From positions 31,386,187 through 31,450,186 of the forward strand of contig OZ022345.1 in assembly GCA_963989245.1 (NCBI GenBank): a DNA stretch of 64,000 nucleotides. Direction: 5' to 3'. The position numbers were made by a program, and so were the translations under genes. Position 1 is the stretch's first letter. Each line of letters starts with the position of its first letter. Below, piece by piece: positions 11,437 through 22,539 of this stretch. Under the pieces are notes generated by a model, which was not told where the DNA came from, did not search any database, and saw nothing but the letters and a program-made list of their open reading frames with translations. The stretch is from Nansenia antarctica (lineage: Eukaryota > Chordata > Actinopteri > Argentiniformes > Microstomatidae).

Positions 11437-11730
11437 GGGGGGGGTTAATTTCTGAGATTAAAGTCTGAATTTCTGAGAAAAAAGTCTGAATTTCTGAGAT
11501 AAAAAGTCAGAATTTCTGAGTTAAAAAGTCAGAATTTCTGAGATTAAAGTCAGAATTTCTGAGATTAAAGTCAGAATTTCTGAGAAAAAAGTCAGAATTT
11601 CTGAGATAAAAAGTCAGAATTTCTGAGTTAAAAAGTCAGAATTTCTGAGAAAAAAGTTAGAATTTCTGAGATAAAAAGTCAGAATTTCTGAGATTAAAGT
11701 CAGCATTTCTGAGATTAAAAGTCAGAATGT
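11437..11730. repeat. Left subterminal array of the IS3EU-like element
   Basis: About 13 copies of a 21-22-bp unit TCAGAATTTCTGAGATTAAAG (variants GAGAAAAAAG, GAGATAAAAAG, GAGTTAAAAAG). The same unit appears inverted at 19839-20205 and 21109-21160, so the inverted termini effectively extend for about 350 bp. Confidence 0.9.
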
Positions 11731-12167
11731 AGTGCGGGTCAAATGAACACGGTAGACAGTAGACAGTCAGCACTCAGCAGAAAATGATGGCAGCAGGTAG
11801 GTTCATTACAGTCAGCAATTAAGCACATAATGAGTTAGTTTGCAGACTCACAAATGTAGACGTAGAGTAGCCTAACATTTAGCCAAGTCAACATAACTAC
11901 ATGCTGCCTTTGTGCAAGGTTCTACATAGTGTATGTAGCTAGCTGGCTACAACGTTACAGCTAAATTAGCCAGTTGGATTAGCTATCAACATGGGTTCAT
12001 TAGTGTTTGTGAGACTGGTGTTGTGTAGTACTCAGTGTTTACCACAATGAGGCCACGCAAGTGTGCTAACGAAGGTTAATAGCTAGTTAGTTATCTAATT
12101 GCAGCCAATTTTGTATCAGCAACCTAGCGAAATTGATGAGAGGATCCTGTTTTACTGCTCTTTACAG

Positions 12168-12247
12168 CATCACACATTGATGTGGCACGTTTCCTTCGTG
12201 ACCGTGGCGTCACTGAATAATCCATCTCTCGCCTGGAGGAGGAAAAG
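12168..12247 (+). pseudogene. HECT passenger gene, N-terminal exon
   Basis: Acceptor TTTACAG ends at 12167; donor AAG|GTATGG follows at 12248. The frame reads IDVARFLRDRGVTE, then a TAA stop (12218-12220), then SISRLEEEK. It joins in frame to IDRDVILLM at 14035. The stop and the lack of an obvious start exon upstream indicate decay. Recognised only because the exon pairs with the next one. Confidence 0.6.
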
Positions 12248-12507
12248 GTATGGTATTTCTTCAGGATTTTAACCATAATCATGAAAGATGAAACATTTAA
12301 ACAAAAATATGCAATGTACAGTATGTGCAGAGGTAGTATTGTAAACATCAGTGGTAATTAGTTATAAGTGGTATTGTAAACAGTAGGCTAGTATGCAGTT
12401 AGGCTATATCTAGTTATAAGCTATACAGTTAGATAGCTTGTGCAATGTGGTAGTTTATGTACCGTATCTAATGTGCAGGGTATAAGGAAGCTGTATTAAG
12501 TGACATG

Positions 12508-12916
12508 TAGGGCTGTTACGATTAGTCGACGTCATCGACGTCGTCGACTACGTCAATACGTCGGTTTGCGTAATATGCGTCGGTTAGTCGTAAATAAACA
12601 AAATGGCTGCGACCAGTGCAAACACGGAGAGAGTTAGCGATTAGCGATGTTAGCTTATAGCCAGTTTAACAGAAGTAACTTCACTTTTAACATTACTTCC
12701 CGTGGTCGTAGCGGGCTGGCTGACGGCTTAAAATGACCGTGATGACCTGTAGACCTTATCCAGCTATAGTCTTGTGTTTCTACCCCGGGGCATAGCCCTA
12801 TTATCTCCATATTTATCTCCTAAAACAGTACTAGCTAAGCTGTTGTGTTTACCACAGTCCTGTTCTGACTGGTCGCGGGCCGTAAGTGATGCTTGTCTCA
12901 CAACGGAACAGTTTGT

Positions 12917-12965
<49 letters not shown>

Positions 12966-13539
12966 TGTGTGTATGTGTCACGCATGTGTGTGTATCTTTG
13001 TCTCTGTGTGTCTGTGTGTGAGTGTGACATGCTCACATTCCTCCACAGTAATGCCTAAGGTGGAGGGGGGAGAAGGGAGAGAGCTAAGGGGGGAGGGGGA
13101 GAGCAGAGAGAGGGGGAGAATGTTATGTTTGTTATTGAGATTGTTATTGTTAAAGATTGTTACTGAGAGGTATACGGTATTCCGGTTAGAATTTCACTTT
13201 TTTACAGAATTTACTGCATTACTTGCACTTTTCCTTTTACTTGAAGTTAACTTTTATATTTTATAATATTATATTTTATGTTGGACTGTAAGAAAGAGAT
13301 AATCTTTTTTGTTGTGTGGAATATTGCCCTGCAGTGCAAGAATAATTGAATAAAATACTGAAATGTTGATAAGAGAAGTTTTTGACATTTATTTGGGGGA
13401 AATTAAGTGATACATTAACCGAACAGTAAAAAAAATTATCGTTAGACTAATCGTTAAATTAGTCGGTAGAATAACCGACTAATCGAACAAATAATCGATA
13501 GATTAATCGTTAGAAAAATAGTCGTTTGGGACAGCCCTA
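12508..13539. mobile_element. hAT non-autonomous element nested in the HECT gene intron
   Basis: Left end TAGGGCTGTTACGATTAGTC, right end GTTTGGGACAGCCCTA. The perfect 8-bp duplication GTGACATG lies at 12500-12507 and 13540-13547. The subterminal regions are rich in GTCGAC/ACTAATCG motifs, as in the element at 59208-60302, which is the same family. A (GT)n tract sits at 12918-12965. No coding frame. Confidence 0.9.
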
Positions 13540-14034
13540 GTGACATGTGCAATATACAGTATGTGTAATATAAAGTATGTGCAATATAAAGTATGTGCAA
13601 TATACAGTATGTGCAAGGTAGTATTGTAAACAATAGTAATGCAGAGGTGATCAGGGATGAGGCCTATACATAGAGTTCATGTAACAACAACCTGCGTTAT
13701 CATGACATCACCAGTGCTAGAATGGGCAATGTATGTGTTACGGTCCTGACGGTCCCGGGAAATGCCGACATAAACCGTTTTCCCACATGTACCGTAACAT
13801 ACGTACCGTATATCGCCCACGGCCTCCTGTCTTGTGTGTATGTATAGACATGGCACCTTATATTTGCTACTACTGGTCTGAAATTGCCACCGAACAGTCA
13901 CCTAACCAAGCTAATCTGTAAAATAGATTATAGAAAAAAGAAGATACATCATGAAGCATTTATGATATAGAATTGTTAGATTACCTTTAGGCTATGAAGA
14001 AATTCACTGAACTTATGTTGTGCTCACTCCACAG

Positions 14035-15493
14035 ATAGACAGAGATGTTATATTGCTCATGGAGGATGGAGACCTGGCCAACTACATTCCCTCGTATGGT
14101 GACAGACTAGCACTGTTCAACTTCTGCAAGAACCAGCAGCCTATATCTAAAAGGAAATTGGGACTTTTTGAGAGGTTGCGTGAGAGGCTTAAATTGAGAA
14201 AGGGGGCAAACCAGGATGAAGGTGATCTCAATCCCCCCATTGGTCCCAACAGTGCATCTCCTACCAGAATCCAGAGATCAAGAGCAACTTCTACCAGAAG
14301 CCAGAGATCAAGAGCAACTCCTACCAGAAGCCAGAGATCAAGAGCAAGTACTCGAAAAATAGAAATCGGTTGGCTACACATAGAAAATGATGAAATGAAG
14401 CAAATTCGAACAAAGCAAGGTGGGGGCACAAGGAGTGTAGTAATGGATGTAAACAGTGGAATGGATGATATCCTACAAAAAGGAAAGAGTCTGTTCTTCC
14501 CACAAGGCATGTCAACCAAAGGACCTGATATAGACTTTGACTTTGAAGTTTGTGATCACAAACTAAATCCAGTTGTTGAAGACGTCACCATTGGTTTTAT
14601 CTACAATACCCTCTGCATGACTAGACTACGGTTTTATCTTTCCTCTCGTCCCAAGCAAGAGTTACACGGCAACTGTGAAGATGATCACGAGGAGGATGAT
14701 GATACTGATGAGCATGAGGCTGACAGTGCTCAAGAGGATCACAACACTCTGGAAATGTACGATGATATGAGTTCTCTAGATGGCCCATCTGCCATTTCTG
14801 ACGCTAATGCCATCACAGATGGACACTTCATAACTTATCAATACCACTCTGTAGCAGAATTACTTCAGAGGGGTTTTGTTGTTGAAGGTGCAGCACAGAC
14901 CATTGAGGTTGATTTGTCTGACTCAGAGGTTACATTTGGTCCAAGGAAGGAGAAAACCCGTAGCAGTGACTTTAATGACACACTGCCGTATAACCCCACT
15001 CTAACCCTAACCCAGGAGCAGACACCTCCAGTCACACTGCCATTAAACCCCACTCCTGGGTCCCAGGAGCAGACACCTCCAATCACAGAAACAAAATGTA
15101 TAACCATACACCATGGAAATTGCCTGAAAGACATGATCAAAGCTTTCACAGATCCAGACATTCTCACTAAACCACTCATGATAAGCAGGCTACTCCCAGA
15201 TAATTCAGTGGAACTAGGCTGTGGATCAGGAGTTGAGAGAGATGTGTATAGTTGCTTTTGGGAAGAGTTTTATGACCGCTGTACTCTGGGAACGACAATA
15301 AAAGTCCCTTTTATCCGGCATGACTTCAGCGGAGACACTTGGAAGGCCATTGGCAGAATTCTCCTCAAAGGTTATCAAGACTGTCAGTACTTCCCTATCA
15401 AGCTTGCTTGCCCTTTCATGGAGGAGATGCTGTATGGCGTAGTGCAGACTGACCTGACAGAATCATTTCTGCAGTTTATGAGTGGCCACGAAG
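14035..15493 (+). pseudogene. HECT passenger gene, main exon (G2E3-like)
   Basis: Exon starts after CTCCACAG and ends GAAG|GTGAGA. It encodes about 486 residues. The start, IDRDVILLMEDGDLANYIPSYGDRLALFNFC, resembles a SAM-like fold. A basic, serine/arginine repeat region follows (TRSQRSRATP repeats), then an acidic linker (EDDHEEDDDTDEHE). The N-lobe of a HECT domain begins at about residue 360 (KCITIHHGNCLKDMIKAF) and runs through YSCFWEEFY and WKAIGRILLKGY. HECT proteins transfer ubiquitin from an E2 to substrates through a cysteine; fish genomes contain many such G2E3-like genes. Here it sits inside a DNA transposon, opposite the transposase. The exon itself is open, but flanking exons have stops. 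Confidence 0.7.
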
Positions 15494-15798
15494 GTGAGAT
15501 TAGGGTTACACAATCAATTGCTGCATCTTAAATTCGGTTCACAAATGCTCACTCATAGACTATTATGTTCACAGGGACACTATGAATGTTTGTGATTATT
15601 TCTTCTTTATTATTATTATTTTTGCATGGTTGTAATATGAAATCATGGATGACCCGAAATTGCTGAGAAAAAGGCATGATTATTATATTAGTGGGGTTAC
15701 ATGTGAAATTGTCAGACATTTATAGCTGTATACTATGAGGCGATTCTTTGATCTGACCACTTTTTGTGCTGTGTCTTTATAATGTTTTATAACCACAG

Positions 15799-16379
15799 GT
15801 GAGGTCATCTGACGAGCCCTTGGCGATTTCACCTCCATTGACTCAGAAGATCTTGGGGAAGTCCTTGACAACTACGACTGTAGAAGGAGAGTCACCGCAG
15901 AGAATCTCCCAGAGATCCTAATGGAGATTGCCCACAAGGAGCTTGTGCAAAAGCCCAAGTATGTGATAGACTGTTGGAAAGATGTTACTCAGAGCCAGTT
16001 TGTCTTGAATCGTGAGGAACTTTTGGAGATGTATGCAAACCTCAAACCAGCACCTAAAAAAGTACTGGCACTACTGCATCTCCCAGCAGATATGAGTACC
16101 AAACAACAGGAAGTAGGGCATCATCTGAAACGTTACATCAGAGAGATGGACGAGGAGAAACTAGGCAGGTTTCTTAGGTTCACCACAGGATCAAATCTGA
16201 TCACATGTGACAGTATAGCCGTGATGTTTTCACAGATGTCTGAATTTACAAGACGGCCAATAGGACGCACATGTGGTAGGGTTTTAGAATTAGCTGAATG
16301 CTATGAAAATTTCCCAGACTTCCGAGCTGAAGTCAATGGAGTCCTTGACAGCAACATTTGGGTCATGGACATTGTATAG
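15799..16379 (+). pseudogene. HECT passenger gene, C-terminal exon with catalytic Cys
   Basis: The acceptor ACCACAG ends at 15798. The spliced frame reads GEVI, then TGA (15810-15812), then RALGDFTSIDSEDLGEVL and onward through MEIAHKELVQKPKYVIDCW to WVMDIV and a TAG stop. RFLRFTTGS and RPIGRTCGRVLELAECYENF mark the HECT C-lobe; the Cys in RTCGR is in the place of the ubiquitin-accepting cysteine. The early in-frame TGA indicates a pseudogene, or an acceptor different from the one chosen. Confidence 0.65.
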
Positions 16380-16621
16380 GACATTGTGGACCTTAGGTAT
16401 TTTTCATTTATCACTTTATCTCTGTGACAGTCTCAGCGAAAGGGTTGTACCTTGTTTTTTGTAGTATGCCTAATTCCTGGAAGTATAACAGCTGAAGCCA
16501 TTGATCTTTGAGTAATGTTGATTATAATGGTGTATTAGGTAGACTATTGAAGTGAAACCAATGGTAAGATAGAATGTTTGTATTGAAGCAGTTCTTTTTT
16601 TGATACTAGGTCACATTTAGT
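16380..16621 (+). other. 3' flank of the HECT gene, no feature
   Basis: AT-rich, no coding signal, presumably 3' UTR of the passenger gene. Confidence 0.4.
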
Positions 16622-16870
16622 ACATCCGGAAAGTATTCAGACCCCTTACTTTTTTTCACATTTACTCAATTTAATTTCATGGAAATTGATTCAACAATGC
16701 ACAACAATTGCCAACAATCCACACACAATACCCCAGAATGACAATGTGAAACCACTTTTTGGAATCTCAGTAAATGTATTAAAATTGAAATACAGAAATA
16801 CTTCATGTACATAAGTATTCAGACCCCTTGCAATGACACTATTAAAAATAGCTAAAATGCCAAAATGTTG
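16622..16870. mobile_element. Tc1-like IR/DR end fragment
   Basis: Two direct repeats, AAGTATTCAGACCCCTTACT (about 16630) and ATAAGTATTCAGACCCCTTG (16813), are spaced about 180 bp apart. This is the outer/inner direct-repeat arrangement of a Tc1 inverted terminal repeat in fish. No transposase and no opposite end were seen. Confidence 0.65.
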
Positions 16871-17107
16871 CATTGTTCAAGGGCTTGACAATTTGAGGTG
16901 CTGATATTCAAGGTTCTCAGAATAATTGTTGTTATTGTTTGCATAAGAAAGTTAATACTCTACTTTTTACTGTACATCTTGTGGCACATCTTTGGATGGC
17001 ACAGATTGATGTAAACGTTCCATCAGTGGTTGTATAATATACATTATACCGTTCCATTCTGTTCTGCTCTGCATCTGGGTCCAAACACATTGACTAACCG
17101 TAACAAC

Positions 17108-17371
17108 TATGTACAAAAGTATTGGGACACCCGAACATCACACCCATATGTGCTTGCTGAACATCTCATTCCAAAACCATGGGCCTTCATATGGAGTTGG
17201 TGCCCTCTTTGCTACTATAACAGCTTCCCAGAATGCCTTCCCAGAAGAATGGAGGCTGTTATAGTAGCAAAGAGGGCACCAACTCCATATTAATGGCCAT
17301 GGTTTTGGAATGAGATGTTCAGCAAGCACATCTGGGTGTGATGTTCCAGTGTCCCAATACTTTTGTCCATA
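17108..17371. mobile_element. Tc1-type fold-back MITE
   Basis: Two arms of about 115 bp, almost perfectly complementary: GTACAAAAGTATTGGGACAC at the left and GTGTCCCAATACTTTTGTCC at the right. They face each other over a loop of about 25 bp near 17240. Flanking TA dinucleotides fit Tc1 insertion. A (TATAA)n tract follows at 17380-17410. From 17440 to 17930 nothing was recognised. Confidence 0.8.
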
Positions 17372-17938
17372 TCGTGTATATATAATATAATATAATATAA
17401 TATATACATATAATATGATATATACATACATATACATATTATGATAAGTTTACAATCCATGTTGATGTGTTACCTGTACTGTATGTAGCAGGGTGTTACT
17501 GAATGTTCAACATATGGGATGTTATTTGTACTTTAAAAACAATATAACTGTAATGTAAGTATTCAAAATGAAACCTGCATTTTACTAGGACATTTTGGAG
17601 ACCTTGTTATCTTACAGTTTTTATTGCTGTAGTTGTTGCTACAATTAAACTTTATTACGTGTGCATATTGTTCTACCCATTTACTTTTACATGTGTCTTA
17701 TTTCAATTTCTGAGGACATTGGCCCTCCGTCCTGCCAGAGGATTGGATCCCTTATAATATGGCTGGTTTTACAGACAAAGTTGAATGCATAACTCTGAAG
17801 ACTAGAACAGAAGACTAACTAGAACAGTTACAGTGTTACCAGTGGATTAATAAAGGGTGGGTATAATTATCTAAATGTTTGGTTCATTGAATAAAGAAAT
17901 AAATAGGCTACTTGAAAGTGGTACTCCACTCTCCTTAA

Positions 17939-18338
17939 CCCTTATGTTGTGTTCGGGTCTGCCGTGGCCCGTTTCAAGTTACAATTATATAATAACTACC
18001 ATCTAGTTTTTTTTTTTATTGGAACAAGGTTCATGATATCCTCCACAACAGCTATATAAACACTACAAAACTGATTTTGACAATTTTAGCCAATTCTGCC
18101 AATATAATTTGATGTTCGGGTCTGGGAAGACCCAGCAGTGCATTGAAATATTGTGGGGCCATACAATAAAATGACAACAGGATTGGTTATGAATGCATAA
18201 TAAGTTAGTTATGATGTAGTAATAACAATATTGGATGATAGTCATTGTTTTTGAGTGTTTTGGACTGAGTTAAATCATAGGTCAAAATTGACCCATGAAC
18301 ACACGGGACAGAAACAGCTTTCGAACACAACACAAGGG
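17939..18338. mobile_element. piggyBac-type MITE with TTAA duplication
   Basis: Left end CCCTTATGTTGTGTTCGGGT, right end GAACACAACACAAGGG. TTAA flanks both sides (17935-17938, 18339-18342). 400 bp, no coding frame. Both TTAA duplication and CCC-starting ends are typical of piggyBac derivatives. Confidence 0.85.
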
Positions 18339-18371
18339 TTAAAAAAAAGTGGGGACAAGTGAACTCCATCT

Positions 18372-19815
18372 CTAAAGGTTTTGCAGTATCTCTGTTCTTA
18401 GCAATGTGTACAGTTCAGCAGCATCATATGCATCTTTTGGAGAGTCCCATCCATTTTCCTGCATCAGTAAAAGAGATAGCTCAAACACAGTTTCATCACA
18501 AGGCAATTGACCCTTGGGTGTACACTCCTCCTTACAGAGATCCACCTCTTCTTGGTCAATCGATTTCATTCTGTCCTCTGCACCAAACATCTGTGGGACT
18601 GTATACAACAAGACTGGACGACCTCCTGGCACATTCCGGGCTGGCATTGGTCTGATCTTGTGTGAATTCCATGTCCTCACAACTTCATCAAGTTCTTGCT
18701 GCAGGATCATGAAGAAAATAATCTCATTACCAACATAAATCAATACATTCCACAATAGTAAACATCTGATCATAATTTGCATATAATTATACATATTTGT
18801 CTGTTTATATGAATGTATGTAAAAGTGGAATCTATCCAGTTCCTAAAACGCCTTACTGTATGAAAACAGAGTGACAGATGCAATCTAATATATGCTTTTC
18901 TTGATAAACTGTGTGTGTGTGCATGCATGCTTTATATTAAGGACAGACTTGGACTCTAATAGTGTTACTGTACCTGCACAAGGTTGAGGAAGCAGAACGG
19001 GATAAGACTTTTATCCAAGAAATCTCCAGAGAAATGACCATTGTCTTGAAGGGTTTTGAAAAGATTCATCCAGAACTGTGCACTTTGTTTTCTAAGTATT
19101 CCCCACCAGGACTCAATTCGCTGATTTGCAGTGCTGCGACCATATACAAAACGTTTCTCTCTGGCAAAAACATCTTGGTGGTTTCTTCTCAAAAAGACCT
19201 GCATGTTCTCCACATCTCCGTTTTCTGTGCCCCTATCAAATCGCAGCCTCTCTGGACATCCTCCAACACCTTCAACACCTCCAAACACTTTGAATATAAT
19301 ATCCAGCTATGACTTTTGGATCGTTGTTTGTTGTGTACGCTTCCATCCATACCACATAACGACTATAGCCATCGATACAACCATTGATCCCTATTCCATA
19401 CGGCTTCAGTTTGTCGTAAGAGTCCATATGCCAGAGTGCATTAGGACCTCGGGTAGAGTACTGCCGACGCCGCAGACGATGTGCCCGTCGCAGTTCCACA
19501 CCTTGAGGGTCAATTAATTTGATAATCTGTCGTATGACATCTTGTTGGACCACGAATCCCATTTGAATTGCACGGAGATGCATCCAACGATAGCCTTGCA
19601 TTTGGCCACTTCGCGATAGTTCCTCCTGCACAAAGGCTATTACCTCATTTAAATCTGAGTGATTTGTCCTTCTGTAAAGACCCAGTTCACGACAACGTCG
19701 CTTCAAAGTACGAATACTTGTTGATACGGTGATTTTGTGCGAATAGACAAAGAATTTCCTTATTACTAAAGCCAATTCCAAAGTATAACTCGATAAGAGA
19801 ATTCATGTCATCCAT
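18372..19815 (-). pseudogene. Integrase-type (DDE) transposase, IS3EU-like
   Basis: Minus-strand gene of two recognisable exons: 19815-18974 (donor CAG|GTACAG) and 18698-18372 (acceptor CCTGCAG). The N-terminus is MDDMNSLIELYFGIGFSNKE, a helix-turn-helix-like start. Then come RTLKRRCRELGLYRR and GYRWMHLRAIQMGF, then an rve-type catalytic core: ALWHMDSYDKLKPYG (first Asp), CIDGYSRYVVWMEAY, RLRFDRGTENGDVE (second Asp) and STANQRIESWWG (Glu). The C-terminal exon reads QELDEVVRTWNSHKIRP and ends YDAAELYTLLRTEI. The frame breaks twice: near 19730-19740 and near 19270-19285, where a GGTGTTGAAGGTGTTGG duplication shifts it. It would cut and join the transposon ends. It lies tail to tail with the HECT gene. 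Confidence 0.75.
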
Positions 19816-19838
19816 TTTAACCAGTAGGAACATTCCAT

Positions 19839-20205
19839 TCTGACTTTTTATCTCAGAAATTCTGACTTTTTATCTCAGAAATTCTGACTTTTTATCTCAG
19901 AAATTCTGACTTTAATCTCAGAAATTCTGACTTTTTATCTCAGAAATTCTGACTTTAATCTCAGAAATTCTGACTTTTTATCTCAGAAATTCTGACTTTA
20001 ATCTCAGAAATTCCGACTTTTTATCTCAGAAATTCAGACTTTTTAACTCAGAAATTCAGACTTTTTATCTCAGAAATTCAGACTTTTTTCTCAGAAATTC
20101 TGACTTTAATCTCAGAAATTCTGACTTTTTAACTCAGAAATTCAGACTTTTTATCTCAGAAATTCTGACTTTTTTCTCAGAAATTCTGACTTTTTTCTCA
20201 GATAT
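19839..20205. repeat. Right subterminal array of the IS3EU-like element
   Basis: About 17 copies of the inverted unit (CTCAGAAATTCTGACTTTTT, CTCAGAAATTCTGACTTTAA), continuing at 21109-21160 after the nested Harbinger-like insertion. Orientation is opposite to the left array. Confidence 0.9.
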
Positions 20206-20208
20206 TCT

Positions 20209-21108
20209 GGGCCCTATTATGCACTTCATAAGTCTTAAGCAATAAGACGAGGCGGTAGATCTAAACTTAAAACGTGGAGGCGTGGTCAAGGCCACTTTGC
20301 TATTATGCGTGCGGTAGTGGGCGCCTAAAACCCGGCGCTAAGCAAAGAAATTAGTCATGGGTGTGTTTTGGCCGTCTTCTCAATCAACCCAATCAGCGTG
20401 CCAGGTGCCATTCCCTTTAAGAACCGGCTGCGTTGAGTCATTAGCGCTATGCTATTATGGAAGTCCTAAGAAGGAGGTCAGTGCGCTTCTCTGCAGAAGA
20501 AAGTAACAAGCTCGTGCATGATTATTTTCTGAATAAACACGGCAATACCTCCGCTTGTGAGTTGAGAAGTATTACAGAGGGGTCGCTGGAAGACTGCAGG
20601 AATGACAGATGTTGATGTCATTATATTACGCACGGCATGCTCGTACTGTATGTGCACAGTATGCGGAGGCAACATACTGTACAGCGCTGGCCTCTCCCTT
20701 CTGAAATAAAGCATTTATACTGTGACCGTAATTGACGTCTTGCCGTGGAGCCACGTGCGTGTTCATGTGTGCCCACATGCATGCGCAAACCGCGGAGGCG
20801 CGCTCGTGTTTCAAAACGTGCATGAAGTCTAAATTTAAGAACTTTTCAAACCACTTCTTAGCGCTAGGAGCAAAGTCAGATCGCATAATAGCAGGGGCGC
20901 CTAGTGCACTTCATTAACATATGAACACTCCCACAATGAGTAATATATGCACGGGAGTATTACGTCTTATGTGTGGGCGCCTATCGACACCTGCATAATA
21001 GCAGTAGCGCGTATGAAGCGCATAATAAGGGTGGCGGTAGGTCTTAACCTGGCGGTGCGTCTTAATTAAGACTTAAGACGGCAAGTTAAGAAGTGCATAA
21101 TAGGGCCC
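20209..21108. mobile_element. PIF/Harbinger-like non-autonomous element
   Basis: Left end GGGCCCTATTATGCACTTCA, right end GAAGTGCATAATAGGGCCC. The 3-bp duplication TCT lies at 20206-20208 and 21109-21111. It is inserted in the right subterminal array. It retains a short Myb-like frame (20457-20615), which supports Harbinger, whose members carry a Myb-like partner protein. Confidence 0.75.
20457..20615 (+). pseudogene. Short Myb/SANT-like frame in the Harbinger-like element
   Basis: 52 codons starting MEVLRRRSVRFSAEESNKLV, then HDYFLNKHGN. The RFSAEE..LV start resembles the first helix of a Myb-like DNA-binding domain, but the frame ends before a full repeat. Probably a deletion remnant. Confidence 0.4.
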
Positions 21109-21225
21109 TCTGACTTTAATCTCAGAAATTCTGACTTTAAACTCAGAATATAACCCCCCCCCCCCCCTTTCGGATTTAAAAAAAAAAAATCGTGTTGGTG
21201 GCCCTAATACTCTTCCGTATGTATT

Positions 21226-21652
21226 CGTATTGTTTAATTATCATTATTATTAATGTACTTGGTTATGTTACAGTAGAGAAACAAAAAACAGTTACCAAAA
21301 CTGAGTATTTACTAGCTAAGATTGGCGTGGTGCAACCGAAATTAGTAAACAACTAGGTTGAAACTAGCTAGTAACAACTAGGGGTTTAGTAACTACTAAA
21401 AACCCGTGCAGAAAGATGCCACGAAACTCATGTCCGGTAGCTTTCTTTCAAGGAATTTCAAAAATAAAAGTCCCGTAAAACAATTGTTATTTCTCGCCGT
21501 GAGAAATAGAGGTGCGGCGTGAGAGCGTGAGAACTGGTTGAAATGCTCGTGAGTCTCACGGCCAATGCGTGAGACATGGCAGCTCACGTATCCTCACACA
21601 ATTTTAAGTGGGTATAGAAATCCTTGGCCTTTCCTAGTGGGTATACGGCGTA
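21226..21652. other. Transposon-like sequence without a gene
   Basis: Contains GTGAGAGCGTGAGAACTGG and GTGAGTCTCACGGCCAATGC, phrases of an old DNA-transposon type. Together with 11226-11379 it was contiguous before the IS3EU-like insertion. No frame. Confidence 0.35.
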
Positions 21653-22539
21653 GCCCTGCGCATGGGCGTCAGCAGCTTTTTGAATGTGGGGGGGACACTT
21701 ATTTTTCGGGGGGTCTGGGGGTTCTCCCCCCGAAATTTTTTAAATAGTAGATTCAATTTCCTGCATTCTGGTGCGTTTTACACCCAAAATAATCTCCCTC
21801 TTTCTTTGTTTTTCCTTGGAGCTGGCATGGTCTGCAATTACTGACTACTATTATGTTTTGGTTTAACTCACAGAGGCCTGACACTGAAACGTGGCACTTT
21901 TTAGGTACTTTATTAAATATGAAGATTCAAAAAGAATCAAAGAGTGAATTAGAAAAGAATGAGGTAACTTTGAGTCAACAAATTGAATAAAAAGTTATGA
22001 GGAAACATAAAATATGTACCTAGGCTACTCAGAGCCTATTACAATCAAACTTAGCCCTCTTCAGTGCATTGCAGAACATACAACTATAACAAACAAACAA
22101 AATCAAAGAGTGAATTAGAGCTGTCTCCACTGCCCCTGCCTGCTGCCCCTGCCTCTGACTCACTCTCACTCTCAACCACCTATATCAGGAGAAATGGGGA
22201 TGCATTGAGCACTTGTTCATATTGTTTTTCTCTAATAGAACATTTGACCTAGAAATACAATCATCAATACAAAAAATACAATCACAAGCATTTTAGAAAT
22301 AGAAAAAGAAATGGAACAGGTGTTTTCTTCTTATTTTTTAACCCTAGCTCAAGCAATCAGATGCAAAATTGATTCTTTGGGTGGGTGCAATGGCCAAATT
22401 AAATAGTGCAAATGCTCAGGGCAATGAACACGGGCAGGAGATGCAATAATGACAGGACAGGTAAGCACTGTGAGGTGTTTGTCGCCATTCTGTGCTTTTG
22501 ATGACATTTCACCTGTGTCTGTTCTGCATTTAAACATGT

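Larger units (their letters stand above)
11386..21219. mobile_element. IS3EU-like DNA transposon (9.8 kb) with nested insertions
   Basis: The left end TACGGAAGAGTATTAGGGCC continues through ACCAACAC; the right end is its exact inverse (21192-21219). Both sides carry the 6-bp duplication TGTATT (11380-11385 and 21220-21225). Inside the termini sit G/C-runs and then arrays of a 21-22-bp unit in inverted orientation. The element encodes a DDE integrase-type transposase (minus, 18372-19815) and a HECT-type protein (plus, 12168-16379), arranged tail to tail. Nested insertions at 12508-13539, 16622-16870, 17108-17371, 17939-18338 and 20209-21108 account for about 2.8 kb. The IS3EU label rests on the transposase type and the 6-bp duplication and is inference. 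Confidence 0.8.

Noticed and set aside
13677..13901. 74-codon minus-strand frame in the HECT gene intron
   Set aside because: No recognisable domain, GTG/ATG context or splice support; composition is that of the surrounding intron.
15000..15030. Telomere-like CTAACCCTAACCC
   Set aside because: Only about two units, located inside the open HECT exon; the similar ACCTAACCTTAAC array at 52785-53372 is a different unit.
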